A stretch of 64,000 nucleotides of DNA, from positions 248,001 to 312,000 of the forward strand of contig NZ_FMCS01000002.1 in NCBI RefSeq assembly GCF_900091435.1. The letters are read 5' to 3'. Position numbers and translations under genes: made by a program. The stretch's first letter is position 1. The number at the start of each line of letters is the position of its first letter. Source of the DNA: Micromonospora chaiyaphumensis (GTDB lineage: Bacteria; Actinomycetota; Actinomycetes; Mycobacteriales; Micromonosporaceae). Below the pieces are notes generated by a model. The model searched no databases and was not told where the DNA came from. It saw only the letters and a program-made list of their open reading frames with translations. Below are positions 1 to 9,471 of this stretch, piece by piece.

Positions 1-260
1 GGCCCGCGAGCTTCGGCGAGGGCCTCGCCCTCCAGCAGGACGAGCTGGCTGGCCAGCCGGAGCAGCGGCCGCCCCGCCTCGGTGACCCGGCACGGGCGGC
101 TCCGGCGGACCAGGACCTGCCCGACCGCACCCTCCAGTGCCTTGATCCGCTGGCTCACCGCCGACTGGGTGACGTGGAGCAGCCGGGCCGCCCCCTCGAA
201 GCTGCCCTCCCCGATTACCGCGGCGAGCGTACGGAGCTGGGTGGAGTCGACGCCTTCCAT
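1..260 (-). CDS. LysR-family regulator, LysG/ArgP type (partial, 3' end outside window)
   Basis: Only the N-terminal 86 residues are inside the window; the rest runs off the left edge. They form a classic LysR winged helix-turn-helix (AVIGEGSFEGAARLLHVTQ, then SAVSQRIKALE) followed by the start of the linker helix. The gene is divergent from a LysE-family exporter 68 bp away, the standard arrangement of lysG/lysE and argP/argO. By family knowledge such regulators bind basic amino acids and switch on the exporter. The ATG at 260 is chosen because the LysR N-terminus begins right after it. A TAAGCT six bases upstream of the ATG could be a -10 for a leaderless message. The ligand (Lys, Arg or other) cannot be told from this fragment. 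Confidence 0.85.
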   Translation of the reverse strand, partial: MEGVDSTQLRTLAAVIGEGSFEGAARLLHVTQSAVSQRIKALEGAVGQVLVRRSRPCRVTEAGRPLLRLASQLVLLEGEALAEARG

Positions 261-274
261 CAGCTGAGCTTATG

Positions 275-295
275 CAACGTCAGAAACTTCAGTTG
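275..295. promoter_or_regulatory. candidate LysR-type box between lysG-like gene and lysE
   Basis: The 21-bp imperfect dyad CAAC-GTCAG-AAA-CTTCA-GTTG lies between the divergent regulator and exporter. It overlaps the TTGGAC -35 (293-298) of lysE. Position and symmetry suit a LysR regulator; assignment is inference. Confidence 0.4.
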
Positions 296-322
296 GACTG
301 GCCGGGGCGGCGCTCGTAGCGT
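293..322 (+). promoter_or_regulatory. lysE promoter (leaderless type)
   Basis: TTGGAC (293-298), 18-bp spacer, TAGCGT (317-322), then six bases to the GTG start at 329. Transcription would start at or next to the start codon, and no Shine-Dalgarno sequence is present. Confidence 0.5.
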
Positions 323-328
323 CGTCGC

Positions 329-937
329 GTGCCGCAGGTCCTCGCCTCCGCCCTCGCCGGGCTCACCGTCTCCGCCGCCCTGATCGTCGCCATCGGGGCG
401 CAGAACGCCTTCGTGCTCCGGCAGGGCCTGCGCCGCGAGCACGTCGTTCCCGTCGTCGCCATCTGCGCCACGTCGGACGCGGTGCTGATCACCGCCGGGG
501 TGGCCGGGATGGGGTCGCTGGTCGCCGACCGGCCCGGCCTGCTGGCGGCGGTCCGCTGGGCCGGGGCCGCCTTCCTGCTCGGCTACGCGCTGCTGGCGGC
601 CCGCCGGGCGGTACGCCCCGACGCGCTCCGCCCGAGCGACCGCCCGCCGGCCACCCTCGGGGCGACAGTGCTGGCCTGCCTCGCCTTCACCTGGCTCAAC
701 CCGCACGTCTACCTGGACACGGTGCTGCTCCTCGGCGGCGTCGCCCAGCAGCAGGAGCACCGGTGGGCCTTCGGCGTGGGCGCCGCCTCCGCCAGCCTGC
801 TCTGGTTCGCGGCGCTGGGCGTGGGCGCCCGCCGGCTGGCGCCGCTGCTCGCCCGTACCCTCGCCTGGCGGGTGCTCGACGGCGCGATCGCGGCCGTGAT
901 GGCGGCCGTGGCGGTGAGCCTGCTGCTCGGCGGCTGA
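329..937 (+). CDS. lysE: LysE/ArgO-family amino acid exporter
   Basis: A 202-residue polytopic membrane protein with the LysE/ArgO signature IGAQNAFVLRQGL at residues 22-34 and about six hydrophobic segments, the usual size and topology of the family. Members export basic amino acids (lysine, arginine) out of the cytoplasm to relieve overload. Start GTG 329 is supported by the hydrophobic N-terminus starting immediately and by a leaderless-type promoter just upstream. The divergent LysR regulator is the expected activator. Substrate choice between Lys and Arg is not resolved by sequence. Confidence 0.85.
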   Translation: MPQVLASALAGLTVSAALIVAIGAQNAFVLRQGLRREHVVPVVAICATSDAVLITAGVAGMGSLVADRPGLLAAVRWAGAAFLLGYALLAARRAVRPDALRPSDRPPATLGATVLACLAFTWLNPHVYLDTVLLLGGVAQQQEHRWAFGVGAASASLLWFAALGVGARRLAPLLARTLAWRVLDGAIAAVMAAVAVSLLLGG

Positions 938-956
938 GCCGGGGTGTTTTCCGTGA

Positions 957-2438
<1,482 letters not shown>

Positions 2439-2445
2439 CCCGCCG

Positions 2446-2481
2446 GCCGGGGCCCCCGCCGCAGCGGGACGGGGGCCCGGC
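2446..2481. terminator. hairpin between convergent guaB1 and tetR
   Basis: Arms GCCGGGGCCCCCG (2446-2458) and CGGGGGCCCGGC (2470-2481) pair with a single G bulge and an 11-nt loop. It lies between two 3' ends, so it can serve both strands. No U-tract, as is common in actinomycetes. Confidence 0.55.
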
Positions 2482-2483
2482 CG

Positions 2484-3032
2484 TCAGGGGAAGAGCCGGC
2501 TGATCACGGTGCGGGCGGCGGCCTCCGGGTCGGGGCCGACCCGGGGCGGCAGGGCACCGGAGTTCCAGAGCGTGGCGAAGCCGTGCACGATCGACCAGGC
2601 CGCGAGCGCGTCCACGTCCGGCCCCCGGCCGGTGCGCCGGGCCACCCCGGTGCGCAGCAGCTCGCCGGCCCGGGTGCGGGCGGCCGCCACCTCGGGGTCG
2701 TCGGCCCGGTAGAGGTCGGGGCGGAACATCACCTCGAAGTGCGCCCGGTGCCGGACCGCGAACCCCACGTACGCCACTCCCGTGTCGATCAGGTCGTCGC
2801 CGGCGCCGCGCAGCGCCTCGGCCAGCAGCTCGAAGCCCTGGGCGGCCAGCGCCGTGAGCAACCCGGCCTTGTCGCCGAAGTGGTGGGCGGGGGCGGCGTG
2901 CGAGACGCCGGCCCGGCGGGCCAGGTCGCGGAGGCTCAGCGCGGCCGGACCGGACTCCGCCATCACCTCCACCGCCGCGTCGAGCAGGGCGCGGCGCAGG
3001 TCGCCGTGGTGGTAGGCGCGGGACTGGGTCAT
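2484..3032 (-). CDS. TetR-family transcriptional regulator
   Basis: 182 residues with an N-terminal TetR helix-turn-helix (LRDLARRAGVSHAAPAHHF) and a C-terminal part with the WHG-type ligand domain pattern (GFAVRHRAHFEVMF). It is divergent from a DoxX-like gene, with two near-identical 15-bp dyads in the 85-bp gap, so it most likely represses that gene and itself. ATG 3032 is chosen because the family N-terminus (YHHGDLRRALLDAA) follows directly. TAGAGT seven bases upstream of the ATG suggests a leaderless message. Ligand unknown. Confidence 0.85.
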   Translation of the reverse strand: MTQSRAYHHGDLRRALLDAAVEVMAESGPAALSLRDLARRAGVSHAAPAHHFGDKAGLLTALAAQGFELLAEALRGAGDDLIDTGVAYVGFAVRHRAHFEVMFRPDLYRADDPEVAAARTRAGELLRTGVARRTGRGPDVDALAAWSIVHGFATLWNSGALPPRVGPDPEAAARTVISRLFP

Positions 3033-3046
3033 GCGCACCACTCTAA

Positions 3047-3061
3047 CTTGCCATTGACAAG
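3047..3061. promoter_or_regulatory. TetR operator site 1
   Basis: CTTGCCATTGACAAG, a 15-bp dyad sharing CTTGnC...GACAAG with site 2. It overlaps TTGACA (3054-3059), a good -35 for the DoxX gene, and lies a few bases upstream of the TetR -10 (3040-3045). Confidence 0.6.
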
Positions 3062-3081
3062 ATGGCCCCTCGTGACGCAAT

Positions 3082-3096
3082 CTTGTCGGCGACAAG
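3082..3096. promoter_or_regulatory. TetR operator site 2
   Basis: CTTGTCGGCGACAAG, a perfect dyad with a 3-base centre. Its centre is 35 bp from that of site 1 and it overlaps the expected -10/start region of the DoxX promoter. Twin sites fit cooperative dimer binding. Confidence 0.65.
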
Positions 3097-3117
3097 TTCT
3101 CTGCGGGAGGCGTACCC

Positions 3118-3558
3118 ATGGCACCCCTGATCGCCCTGCTCGCCGGCACCACGGCGGCCCGGCTCGCCGGCCTGCTCGGCGTCGCCGCCCTGGACGGCTG
3201 GCACCCCGCCCTGCGGGTCGGCCTGGCACTCATGTTCCTGCTGACCGGCGCGGCCCACTTCCGGTCCCGCCGCGCCGACCTCGTCGCCATGGTGCCGCCG
3301 CGGCTGCCCCGGCCCGGCCTGCTGGTGACCCTGACCGGGGTGCTCGAACTGCTCGGCGCGCTCGGGCTGCTCCTCCCGGCGACCGCGCGGCCGGCCGCCG
3401 TCGGCCTGGCGCTGCTGATGCTGGCCATGTTCCCGGCCAACGTCTCGGCCGCGCGCCGCGGCCTCACCCTGGCCGGCCGGCCCGTGACCCCGCTCGGCAC
3501 CCGGACGGTGCTCCAGGTCGTGTTCGTGGCCGCCGCCCTGGCGGTGGTGTTCGGCTGA
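3118..3558 (+). CDS. DoxX-family membrane protein
   Basis: 146 residues with four hydrophobic helices and the DoxX-like segment FLLTGAAHF...RADLVAMVPP. The family consists of small integral membrane proteins, some linked to thiol or redox stress; the exact function is unknown. A GGGAGG ribosome site at 3105-3110 precedes ATG 3118. Divergent from the TetR regulator, with its operators in the promoter, so it is probably the controlled gene. Confidence 0.75.
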   Translation: MAPLIALLAGTTAARLAGLLGVAALDGWHPALRVGLALMFLLTGAAHFRSRRADLVAMVPPRLPRPGLLVTLTGVLELLGALGLLLPATARPAAVGLALLMLAMFPANVSAARRGLTLAGRPVTPLGTRTVLQVVFVAAALAVVFG

Positions 3559-3571
3559 CGGCGTAAATAGT

Positions 3572-3600
3572 TTGGGGCCTTACGGTTCGGGGGCTAACCT
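3572..3600 (+). promoter_or_regulatory. leaderless promoter of the marR-ABC operon
   Basis: TTGGGG (3572-3577), 17-bp spacer, TAACCT (3595-3600), then seven bases to GTG 3608. No Shine-Dalgarno is visible. Confidence 0.5.
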
Positions 3601-3607
3601 AACGCCC

Positions 3608-4135
3608 GTGAACATGGGACCGCTCGTCCGCTTCCCCGACGCGCTCCAGCACGCGCCGCTCGGCCGGCTCGTCTCGATCGCCGGGCACATCGTCGAGCAG
3701 CACTGGGGCCGCTACCTCGCCGAGCACCACGGGCTCACCTCCGCCGGCATGCGGGTGCTGCTCGTCCTCCTGCGCGCCGGCGACAGCACCCACCGGGAGA
3801 TGGCGGAGCGGTGCTTCGTCCGGCCGGCCACCCTCACCGGCATCGTCGACACCCTGGAACGCGACGGCTTCGTGGCCCGGCGCCGCGACCCCGACGACCG
3901 GCGCAGCGTCCAGCTCAGCCTGACCGACAAGGGCCGGGAACACGCCGTCGCCATCATCGACCTGATCCACAGCAACCGGCCGCTGACCTCGGTCGACGCG
4001 GACCCGGCGAAGCAGGCGGTGATCCGGGAGTTCCTCACGGAAATCATCACGAGCATGTCCGATGGGGACCTTCGCCGGTTGAACCGGAACAGCGAGTCCG
4101 ACACCGAAGACCCATCGGGGAGCCGTCCGTGCTGA
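3608..4135 (+). CDS. MarR-family transcriptional regulator
   Basis: 175 residues with a MarR winged helix (THREMAERCFVRPATLTGIV recognition region, wing DPDDRRSVQLSLTDKG). Start GTG 3608 sits seven bases after a -10-like TAACCT; ATG 3614 is an alternative two codons later. Its stop overlaps the start of the first ABC exporter gene by 7 nt, so the regulator and exporter are co-transcribed and probably coupled. By analogy with other MarR-exporter operons it should repress its own operon and be released by a toxic substrate. Ligand unknown. Confidence 0.85.
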   Translation: MNMGPLVRFPDALQHAPLGRLVSIAGHIVEQHWGRYLAEHHGLTSAGMRVLLVLLRAGDSTHREMAERCFVRPATLTGIVDTLERDGFVARRRDPDDRRSVQLSLTDKGREHAVAIIDLIHSNRPLTSVDADPAKQAVIREFLTEIITSMSDGDLRRLNRNSESDTEDPSGSRPC

Positions 4136-5862
4136 TCCGCCTGCTCCGTACCCACCTGCGCCCGTACCGGCGGTTGCTGGCCGCGGTGGTGGCCTTCCAG
4201 TTCGTCGGCACGATGGCGTCGCTCTACCTGCCGAGCCTGAACGCCGACATCATCGACCGGGGCGTGGCCCTCGGCGACACCGACCAGATCATGCGTACGG
4301 GCGGCATGATGCTGCTCGTCAGCCTGCTCCAGATCGCCTGCTCGATCATCGCGGTCTACCTCGGCGCGAAGACCGCCATGGGCTTCGGCCGGGACGTCCG
4401 GGCCGGCATCTTCGCGCACGTCAACAGCTTCTCCGCCCGCGAGGTGGCCCGGTTCGGGGCGCCCTCGCTGATCACCCGGAACACCAACGACGTGCAGCAG
4501 GTGCAGATGCTCGTGCTGATGAGCTGCACCATGCTGGTCGCCGCGCCGATCATGAGCGTCGGCGGCGTGGTGATGGCGCTCCAGGAGGACGTGGGGCTCT
4601 CCTGGCTGATGCTGGTCTGCGTGCCGGTGCTGGCGGTCGCGCTGGGCCTCATCACCCGGCGGATGGTCCCGGGCTTCCGGCTCATGCAGACCCGGATCGA
4701 CACGGTCAACCGGGTGCTGCGGGAGCAGATCACCGGCATCCGCGTGGTCCGGGCCTTCGTCCGCGAGCCGTACGAGACGGAGCGCTTCCGGGTGGCGAAC
4801 ACCGACCTGACGGCGACCGCCCTGCGGATCGGCCGGCTCCAGGCGCTGATCTTCCCGGTGGTGATGCTGGTGCTCAACGTCTCCAGCGTCGCGGTGCTCT
4901 GGTTCGGCGCCGAACGGGTGGACTCCGGCCAGATCCAGGTCGGCGCGCTCACCGCCTTCCTGCAGTACCTGATGCAGATCCTGATGGCGGTCATGATGGC
5001 CACCTTCATGCTGATGATGGTGCCCCGCGCCGCGGTGTGCTCCGAGCGGATCGTCGAGGTGCTCGACACCGAGTCGTCGGTGGTGCCCCCGGTCGAACCG
5101 ATGATCGCGATGACCCGCCGCGCGGAGCTGGAACTCCGGCGGGTCTCCTTCCAGTACCCCGGGGCGAGCGCGCCGGTGCTGCACGACATCTCGTTCCGGG
5201 CCAGCCCCGGCCGGACCACGGCCATCATCGGCGCCACCGGCGCGGGCAAGACGACCCTGCTCACCCTGATCCCCCGGCTGGTCGACCCGACCGCGGGCGC
5301 CGTGCTGGTCGACGGGGTGGACGTGCGGCTGCTCGAACCCGACGAGGTGTGGCGCCGGATCGGGCTGGTGCCGCAGCGGCCGTACCTGTTCAGCGGCACC
5401 GTGGCCAGCAACCTGCGCTACGGCAACCCGGACGCGACCGACGCCGAACTGTGGGCCGCGCTGGAGATCGCCCAGGCCCGGGACTTCGTCGCGGAGATGC
5501 CGGGCGGGCTGGACGCCCCGATCGCCCAGGGCGGCACGAACGTCTCCGGCGGCCAGCGGCAACGGCTCGCCATCGCCCGCGCGCTGGTGCGCAAACCGGA
5601 GATCTACCTGTTCGACGACTCCTTCTCCGCGCTCGACCTCGGCACGGACGCCCGCCTGCGGGCCGCGCTGAAGCCGGTCACCGCGGACGCGGTGGTGGTG
5701 ATCGTGGCCCAGCGGGTCTCCACGATCGTCGACGCCGACCAGATCATCGTGCTCGAGGACGGGGGCGTCGTCGGAATGGGACGACACGAGGACCTGCTGG
5801 TGACCTGCCCGACGTACGCCGAGATCGTGGCGTCCCAGCAGACGGCGGAGGTGCCGGCATGA
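4129..5862 (+). CDS. ABC exporter half-transporter, degenerate-site subunit
   Basis: 577 residues: an exporter-type membrane domain (six helices, about residues 10-310) then a nucleotide-binding domain with Walker A GATGAGKTT (368-376), a canonical VSGGQ signature (about 473) and Walker B YLFDD. The catalytic Glu after Walker B is Asp497. In heterodimeric exporters of the TM287/288 and BmrCD kind, one partner carries this substitution. The second half-transporter follows, so they should form one heterodimeric pump. Start GTG 4129 overlaps the MarR stop and has GGGGAG upstream. Likely a drug or lipid exporter; substrate not predictable. Confidence 0.85.
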   Translation: MLIRLLRTHLRPYRRLLAAVVAFQFVGTMASLYLPSLNADIIDRGVALGDTDQIMRTGGMMLLVSLLQIACSIIAVYLGAKTAMGFGRDVRAGIFAHVNSFSAREVARFGAPSLITRNTNDVQQVQMLVLMSCTMLVAAPIMSVGGVVMALQEDVGLSWLMLVCVPVLAVALGLITRRMVPGFRLMQTRIDTVNRVLREQITGIRVVRAFVREPYETERFRVANTDLTATALRIGRLQALIFPVVMLVLNVSSVAVLWFGAERVDSGQIQVGALTAFLQYLMQILMAVMMATFMLMMVPRAAVCSERIVEVLDTESSVVPPVEPMIAMTRRAELELRRVSFQYPGASAPVLHDISFRASPGRTTAIIGATGAGKTTLLTLIPRLVDPTAGAVLVDGVDVRLLEPDEVWRRIGLVPQRPYLFSGTVASNLRYGNPDATDAELWAALEIAQARDFVAEMPGGLDAPIAQGGTNVSGGQRQRLAIARALVRKPEIYLFDDSFSALDLGTDARLRAALKPVTADAVVVIVAQRVSTIVDADQIIVLEDGGVVGMGRHEDLLVTCPTYAEIVASQQTAEVPA

Positions 5863-5942
5863 GCGAGCGCAGCGAGCGGACCAGGCAGCTCAGTGGCCGC
5901 GGGGGTCATGGCGGCGCCGAGCGTAGCGAGGTGCCGGCATGA
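5848..5942. repeat. 80-bp insert flanked by 15-bp direct repeats at the ABC gene junction
   Basis: GAGGTGCCGGCATGA occurs at 5848-5862 (end of the first ABC gene) and again exactly at 5928-5942 (start of the second). The interior holds GAGCGCAGCGAGCG near one end and GAGCGTAGCGAG near the other. Removing one 80-bp unit would leave an ATGA stop/start overlap, the usual coupling in such operons. It looks like a small element that inserted and duplicated its target; I recall similar GAGCGnAGCGAG sequences as frequent in Micromonospora genomes, which cannot be verified here. Confidence 0.6.
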
Positions 5943-8056
5943 CCGCCGTGCCGGGGCAGAAGCCGGCGCCGGGGCCGAAGGCCGGCGCCGACGGCGCGCC
6001 GCAGCGGCTGCCCGCGGCGGCCGCACGGCGCGGCGGCGGTGGGCCGCCGTGGATGGGCGCCGCCATGCCGGCGGAGAAGTCGATGAACTTCGGACCGTCG
6101 GCCCGCCGGCTGCTGGGCCGCCTGCGGCCGCACCGGTTCTCGCTGACCGCGATCATCACCCTGGCGGTGGCCAGCGTCGGGGCGAGCGTGATCGGGCCGA
6201 AGATCCTCGGGCACGCCACCGACCTCATCTTCGCCGGGGTGGTGGGCCGCCAGATCCCTGCCGGCACCACCCAGGAGCAGGCGGTGGCCGCGGCCCGGGC
6301 CGCCGGCAACGAGAACTTCGCCGACATGCTGGCCCGGATGGACGTGGTGCCCGGGGCGGGCATCGACTTCACGGCGCTGGGCCGCACGCTCACCCTGGCG
6401 CTCGCCCTCTACCTGGGCGCCAGCCTGCTGATGTGGTGGCAGGGCTGGCTGCTCAACGGGGTGGTGCAGCGCACCGTGCTGCGGTTGCGCGCCGAGGTGG
6501 AGGAGAAGCTCAACCGGCTGCCGCTGCCCTACTTCGACAAGCAGCCCCGGGGCGAGTTGCTGAGCCGGGTCACCAACGACATCGACAACATCTCGCAGAC
6601 CCTGTCGCAGACGCTCAGCCAGCTGCTCAGCGCGCTGCTCACGGTGGTCGGCGTGCTGGCCATGATGGTCTGGATCTCGCCGCTGCTGGCCCTGGTCGCG
6701 CTGGTGGCCGTGCCGCTGTCGGTGCTCGTCACCCAGCAGATCGCCAAGCGGTCGCAGCGCCGGTTCATCGCGCAGTGGCGGCACACCGGTGAGCTGAACG
6801 GCATCATCGAGGAGACCTACACCGGCCACGAGCTGGTCAAGGTCTTCGGGCGGCAGCGCGAGGCGCAGGCGGCCTTCGCGGCCAAGAACGACGAGCTGTT
6901 CCGGGCCAGCTTCGGGGCCCAGTTCATCTCCGGGATCATCATGCCGGCGATGATGTTCGTGGGGAACCTCAGCTACGTCGCGATCGCCGTGGTCGGCGGC
7001 CTGCGGGTGGCCTCGGGGTCGATGAGCCTCGGCGACGTGCAGGCGTTCATCCAGTACTCCCGGCAGTTCACCCAGCCGCTGACCCAGATCGCCTCGATGG
7101 CCAACCTGCTCCAGTCCGGGGTGGCCTCGGCCGAGCGGGTCTTCGAGGTGCTCGACGCCGAGGAGCAGGCCCCCGACCGGCCCGCCCCGCCGCGGGTCAC
7201 CGGCCGGGTCGAGTTCGAGCACGTCTCCTTCCGGTACGAGCCGGACAAGCCGCTGATCGACGACCTCTCGCTGGTGGCGGAGCCCGGGCACACGGTGGCC
7301 ATCGTCGGCCCGACGGGCGCCGGCAAGACCACCCTGGTCAACCTGGTCATGCGGTTCTACGAGTTGGACGCCGGCCGGATCACCCTCGACGGGGTGGACA
7401 TCCGCTCCATGCGCCGGGACGAGCTGCGCAGCAAGATCGGCATGGTGCTCCAGGACACCTGGCTCTTCGGCGGCACCATCCGGGACAACATCGCGTACGG
7501 GCGGCCGACCGCCACCGAGGAGGAGATCTTGGCGGCGGCCCGGGCGACCTTCGTGGACCGGTTCGTGCGCAGCCTGCCCGACGGCTACGACACCGTGATC
7601 GACGAGGAGGGCAGCAACGTCAGCGCCGGCGAGAAGCAGCTCATCACCATCGCCCGGGCGTTCCTGGCCGAGCCGTCGCTGCTCATCCTCGACGAGGCGA
7701 CCAGCTCGGTCGACACCCGCACCGAGGTGCTGCTCCAGCGGGCCATGGCGGCGCTGCGCACCGAGCGGACCAGCTTCGTCATCGCGCACCGGCTCTCCAC
7801 CATCCGGGATGCCGACCTGATCCTCATGATGGATCAGGGCCGGATCGTCGAGCAGGGCACGCACGACGAACTGGTCGCCGCGAACGGCGCGTACGCCGAG
7901 CTCTACCGGTCGCAGTTCACCGGAGCGGCGATCGACGAGGAGGCCGCCGCGCCGCTGCCGCCCGGCGGACCGCCCGGACGGCCGGGTGGCGGGCCACCCG
8001 GACGACCCGGTGGCGGGCCGCCCGGGAAGCCGGCGGCCGCGCCGGCCGGGCGCTGA
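5939..8056 (+). CDS. ABC exporter half-transporter, catalytic partner
   Basis: 705 residues: a cytosolic N-terminal extension rich in Gly/Pro/Ala (1-55), an exporter membrane domain, then an NBD with Walker [10 protein letters not shown] (457-465), non-canonical signature SAGEKQ (562-567) and Walker [10 protein letters not shown] with catalytic Glu586. The normal Glu here, the Asp in the partner and the altered signature on this chain are the hallmarks of a heterodimer with one degenerate ATP site. The C-terminus ends in a Gly/Pro-rich tail with repeated [10 protein letters not shown]. Co-oriented with the partner gene, separated by an 80-bp insert. Substrate unknown. Confidence 0.85.
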   Translation: MTAVPGQKPAPGPKAGADGAPQRLPAAAARRGGGGPPWMGAAMPAEKSMNFGPSARRLLGRLRPHRFSLTAIITLAVASVGASVIGPKILGHATDLIFAGVVGRQIPAGTTQEQAVAAARAAGNENFADMLARMDVVPGAGIDFTALGRTLTLALALYLGASLLMWWQGWLLNGVVQRTVLRLRAEVEEKLNRLPLPYFDKQPRGELLSRVTNDIDNISQTLSQTLSQLLSALLTVVGVLAMMVWISPLLALVALVAVPLSVLVTQQIAKRSQRRFIAQWRHTGELNGIIEETYTGHELVKVFGRQREAQAAFAAKNDELFRASFGAQFISGIIMPAMMFVGNLSYVAIAVVGGLRVASGSMSLGDVQAFIQYSRQFTQPLTQIASMANLLQSGVASAERVFEVLDAEEQAPDRPAPPRVTGRVEFEHVSFRYEPDKPLIDDLSLVAEPGHTVAIVGPTGAGKTTLVNLVMRFYELDAGRITLDGVDIRSMRRDELRSKIGMVLQDTWLFGGTIRDNIAYGRPTATEEEILAAARATFVDRFVRSLPDGYDTVIDEEGSNVSAGEKQLITIARAFLAEPSLLILDEATSSVDTRTEVLLQRAMAALRTERTSFVIAHRLSTIRDADLILMMDQGRIVEQGTHDELVAANGAYAELYRSQFTGAAIDEEAAAPLPPGGPPGRPGGGPPGRPGGGPPGKPAAAPAGR

Positions 8057-8079
8057 CGTGAACGCCACGAGCGGCGACC

Positions 8080-8102
8080 CGGCCGGGCCGGCCCGCCGGC
8101 CG
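8080..8102. terminator. weak hairpin between convergent ABC exporter and thrS-like gene
   Basis: CGGCCGG (8080-8086) pairs with CCGGCCG (8096-8102) around a 9-nt loop in the short gap between two 3' ends. GC-rich, with no U-run. Confidence 0.3.
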
Positions 8103-9320
8103 TCAGCCGGGCGGGAGCAGGTCGGCCGAGCGGGTGGTCACGACGGCGCCGATCAGGGCGAGCGCGTCGGCCGCCGGCAGCGGGTCGAGGCCGCGCCCGT
8201 CCCGCAGGCGCAGGGCGACCGCTCCGTGGGCGGCCTCCCGGCGGCCGACCACCCCCACGTACGGCACCTTGCGGCGGGCCGCGTCGCGGATCCGGGCGCC
8301 CAGCGAGCCGGCCAGGTCCACCTCGGCCCGCAGCCCGGCCGCCTCCGCCCGGCGGGCCAGCTCGACGGCCGCGTCGGCCTGCCCGTCGTCGACCGGCAGC
8401 AGCACCAGCTGCACCGGGGCGTACCAGGCCGGGAAGGCGCCCGCGTGCACCTCGATGAGGTACGCGAAGAGCCGCTCCATGCTGCCGACGAGGCTCCGGT
8501 GCACCATGACGGGCCGCTTCCGGCGCCCGTCCGCGTCGGTGTACGACAGGTCGAACCGCTCCGGCTTGTCGAAGTCGAGCTGGACGGTGGAGATGGTCGA
8601 CTCCCGGCCGGCCGCGTCCACGATCTGGATGTCGATCTTCGGGCCGTAGAAGGCGGCCTCGCCCGGGCCCTCGTCGTAGTCCACCCCGTCGAGCGCGGCG
8701 CGCAGCAGTTCCTCGGCCCGCGCCCAGTCGGCGTCGTCGCCGACGTACTTCTCCCCCGGCCCGCGCAGCGACAGCCGGAAGCCGGCCGGCCGTACGCCGA
8801 GCGCGGCGTGCGCCTCGCGGATCAGCCGGAGGATCTCGCGCACCTCGTCGCCGACCTGCTCCAGCGCGCAGAAGTTGTGCGCGTCGTTGAGCGAGATGGC
8901 GCGCACCCGGGACAGCCCGCCCAGCACCCCCGAGCGCTCGGCCCGGTACATCCCGCCGATCTCGGCGACCCGCAGCGGCAGCTCCCGGTAGGAGCGGCCC
9001 CGGGCGCGGAACACCAGCGCGTGGTGCGGGCAGAGCGCGGGGCGCAGCACGAACTCGTCGTCGGCGCTCAGCCGCATGGGCGGGAACATGTCGTCGGCGA
9101 AGTAGCCCAGGTGGCCGGAGAGCTCGAACAGCTCCCGTTTGCCCAGCGGCGGCGAGTAGACGTGCCGGTAGCCGGCCCGGCGCTCCAGCTCCCGCACGTA
9201 CTCCTCGACGGCGTGCCGGGCGGCGGCGCCGGCCGGCAGCCAGATGGGCAGCCCGGCGCCGGCCAGCGGGTCGGAGACGAACAGCTCCAGGTCCCGGCCG
9301 AGCCTGCGGTGGTCGATCAT
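8103..9320 (-). CDS. Short threonyl-tRNA synthetase (catalytic plus anticodon-binding domains only)
   Basis: 405 residues, against about 650-690 for a full bacterial ThrRS. The TGS and editing (N2) domains are absent; the protein begins in the class II catalytic core. The Zn ligands are visible as Cys97 (RPALCPHH), His148 (NDAHNFC) and His274 (VMVHRS), and motif 2 as YRAERSGVLGGLSRVR. A C-terminal anticodon-binding domain follows (about 295-400). It should charge tRNA-Thr but cannot remove mischarged Ser in cis, so it is probably an auxiliary enzyme beside a full-length copy elsewhere. ATG 9320 has a strong AAGGAG. Upstream lie a Thr-rich leader peptide and hairpins, suggesting attenuation. 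Confidence 0.85.
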   Translation of the reverse strand: MIDHRRLGRDLELFVSDPLAGAGLPIWLPAGAAARHAVEEYVRELERRAGYRHVYSPPLGKRELFELSGHLGYFADDMFPPMRLSADDEFVLRPALCPHHALVFRARGRSYRELPLRVAEIGGMYRAERSGVLGGLSRVRAISLNDAHNFCALEQVGDEVREILRLIREAHAALGVRPAGFRLSLRGPGEKYVGDDADWARAEELLRAALDGVDYDEGPGEAAFYGPKIDIQIVDAAGRESTISTVQLDFDKPERFDLSYTDADGRRKRPVMVHRSLVGSMERLFAYLIEVHAGAFPAWYAPVQLVLLPVDDGQADAAVELARRAEAAGLRAEVDLAGSLGARIRDAARRKVPYVGVVGRREAAHGAVALRLRDGRGLDPLPAADALALIGAVVTTRSADLLPPG

Positions 9321-9372
9321 GTCGCTCTCCTTGATCGGGTACGACCCGGAGGCGAGCTGAGCCGGAACGCCG

Positions 9373-9405
9373 CGAGGCCCCGGAGCGGATCGCCCCGGGG
9401 CCTCG
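9373..9405 (-). promoter_or_regulatory. hairpin in the thrS leader (candidate attenuator)
   Basis: Perfect 11-bp stem CGAGGCCCCGG (9373-9383) with CCGGGGCCTCG (9395-9405), 11-nt loop. It lies between the leader peptide stop and the thrS ribosome site on the thrS strand. No U-tract follows, so it may act as an actinobacterial-type terminator or as a pause/blocking hairpin. Confidence 0.6.
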
Positions 9406-9417
9406 TCGACGGAAACG

Positions 9418-9471
9418 TCAGTGCGGCGCGCCGGGAACACCCGGCGTCGTGGTGTTCACCGCGCTGCGCAT
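9418..9471 (-). CDS. Thr-rich leader peptide upstream of thrS
   Basis: A 17-codon frame MRSAVNTTTPGVPGAPH ending in TGA, 97 bases upstream of the synthetase. It has three consecutive Thr codons (ACC ACG ACG, 9453-9445). A small perfect hairpin (GCCGGG 9430-9435 with CCCGGC 9440-9445) starts at the last Thr codon, and the 11-bp hairpin follows the stop. This is the layout of ribosome-mediated attenuation: when charged tRNA-Thr is short, the ribosome stalls on the Thr run and changes downstream folding. TACCGT lies six bases before the ATG, so the message may be leaderless. Translation is inferred, not shown. Confidence 0.6.
   Translation of the reverse strand: MRSAVNTTTPGVPGAPH

Noticed and set aside
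9321..9471. T-box riboswitch upstream of thrS
   Set aside because: No T-box core sequence; the Thr-codon leader peptide explains the region better.
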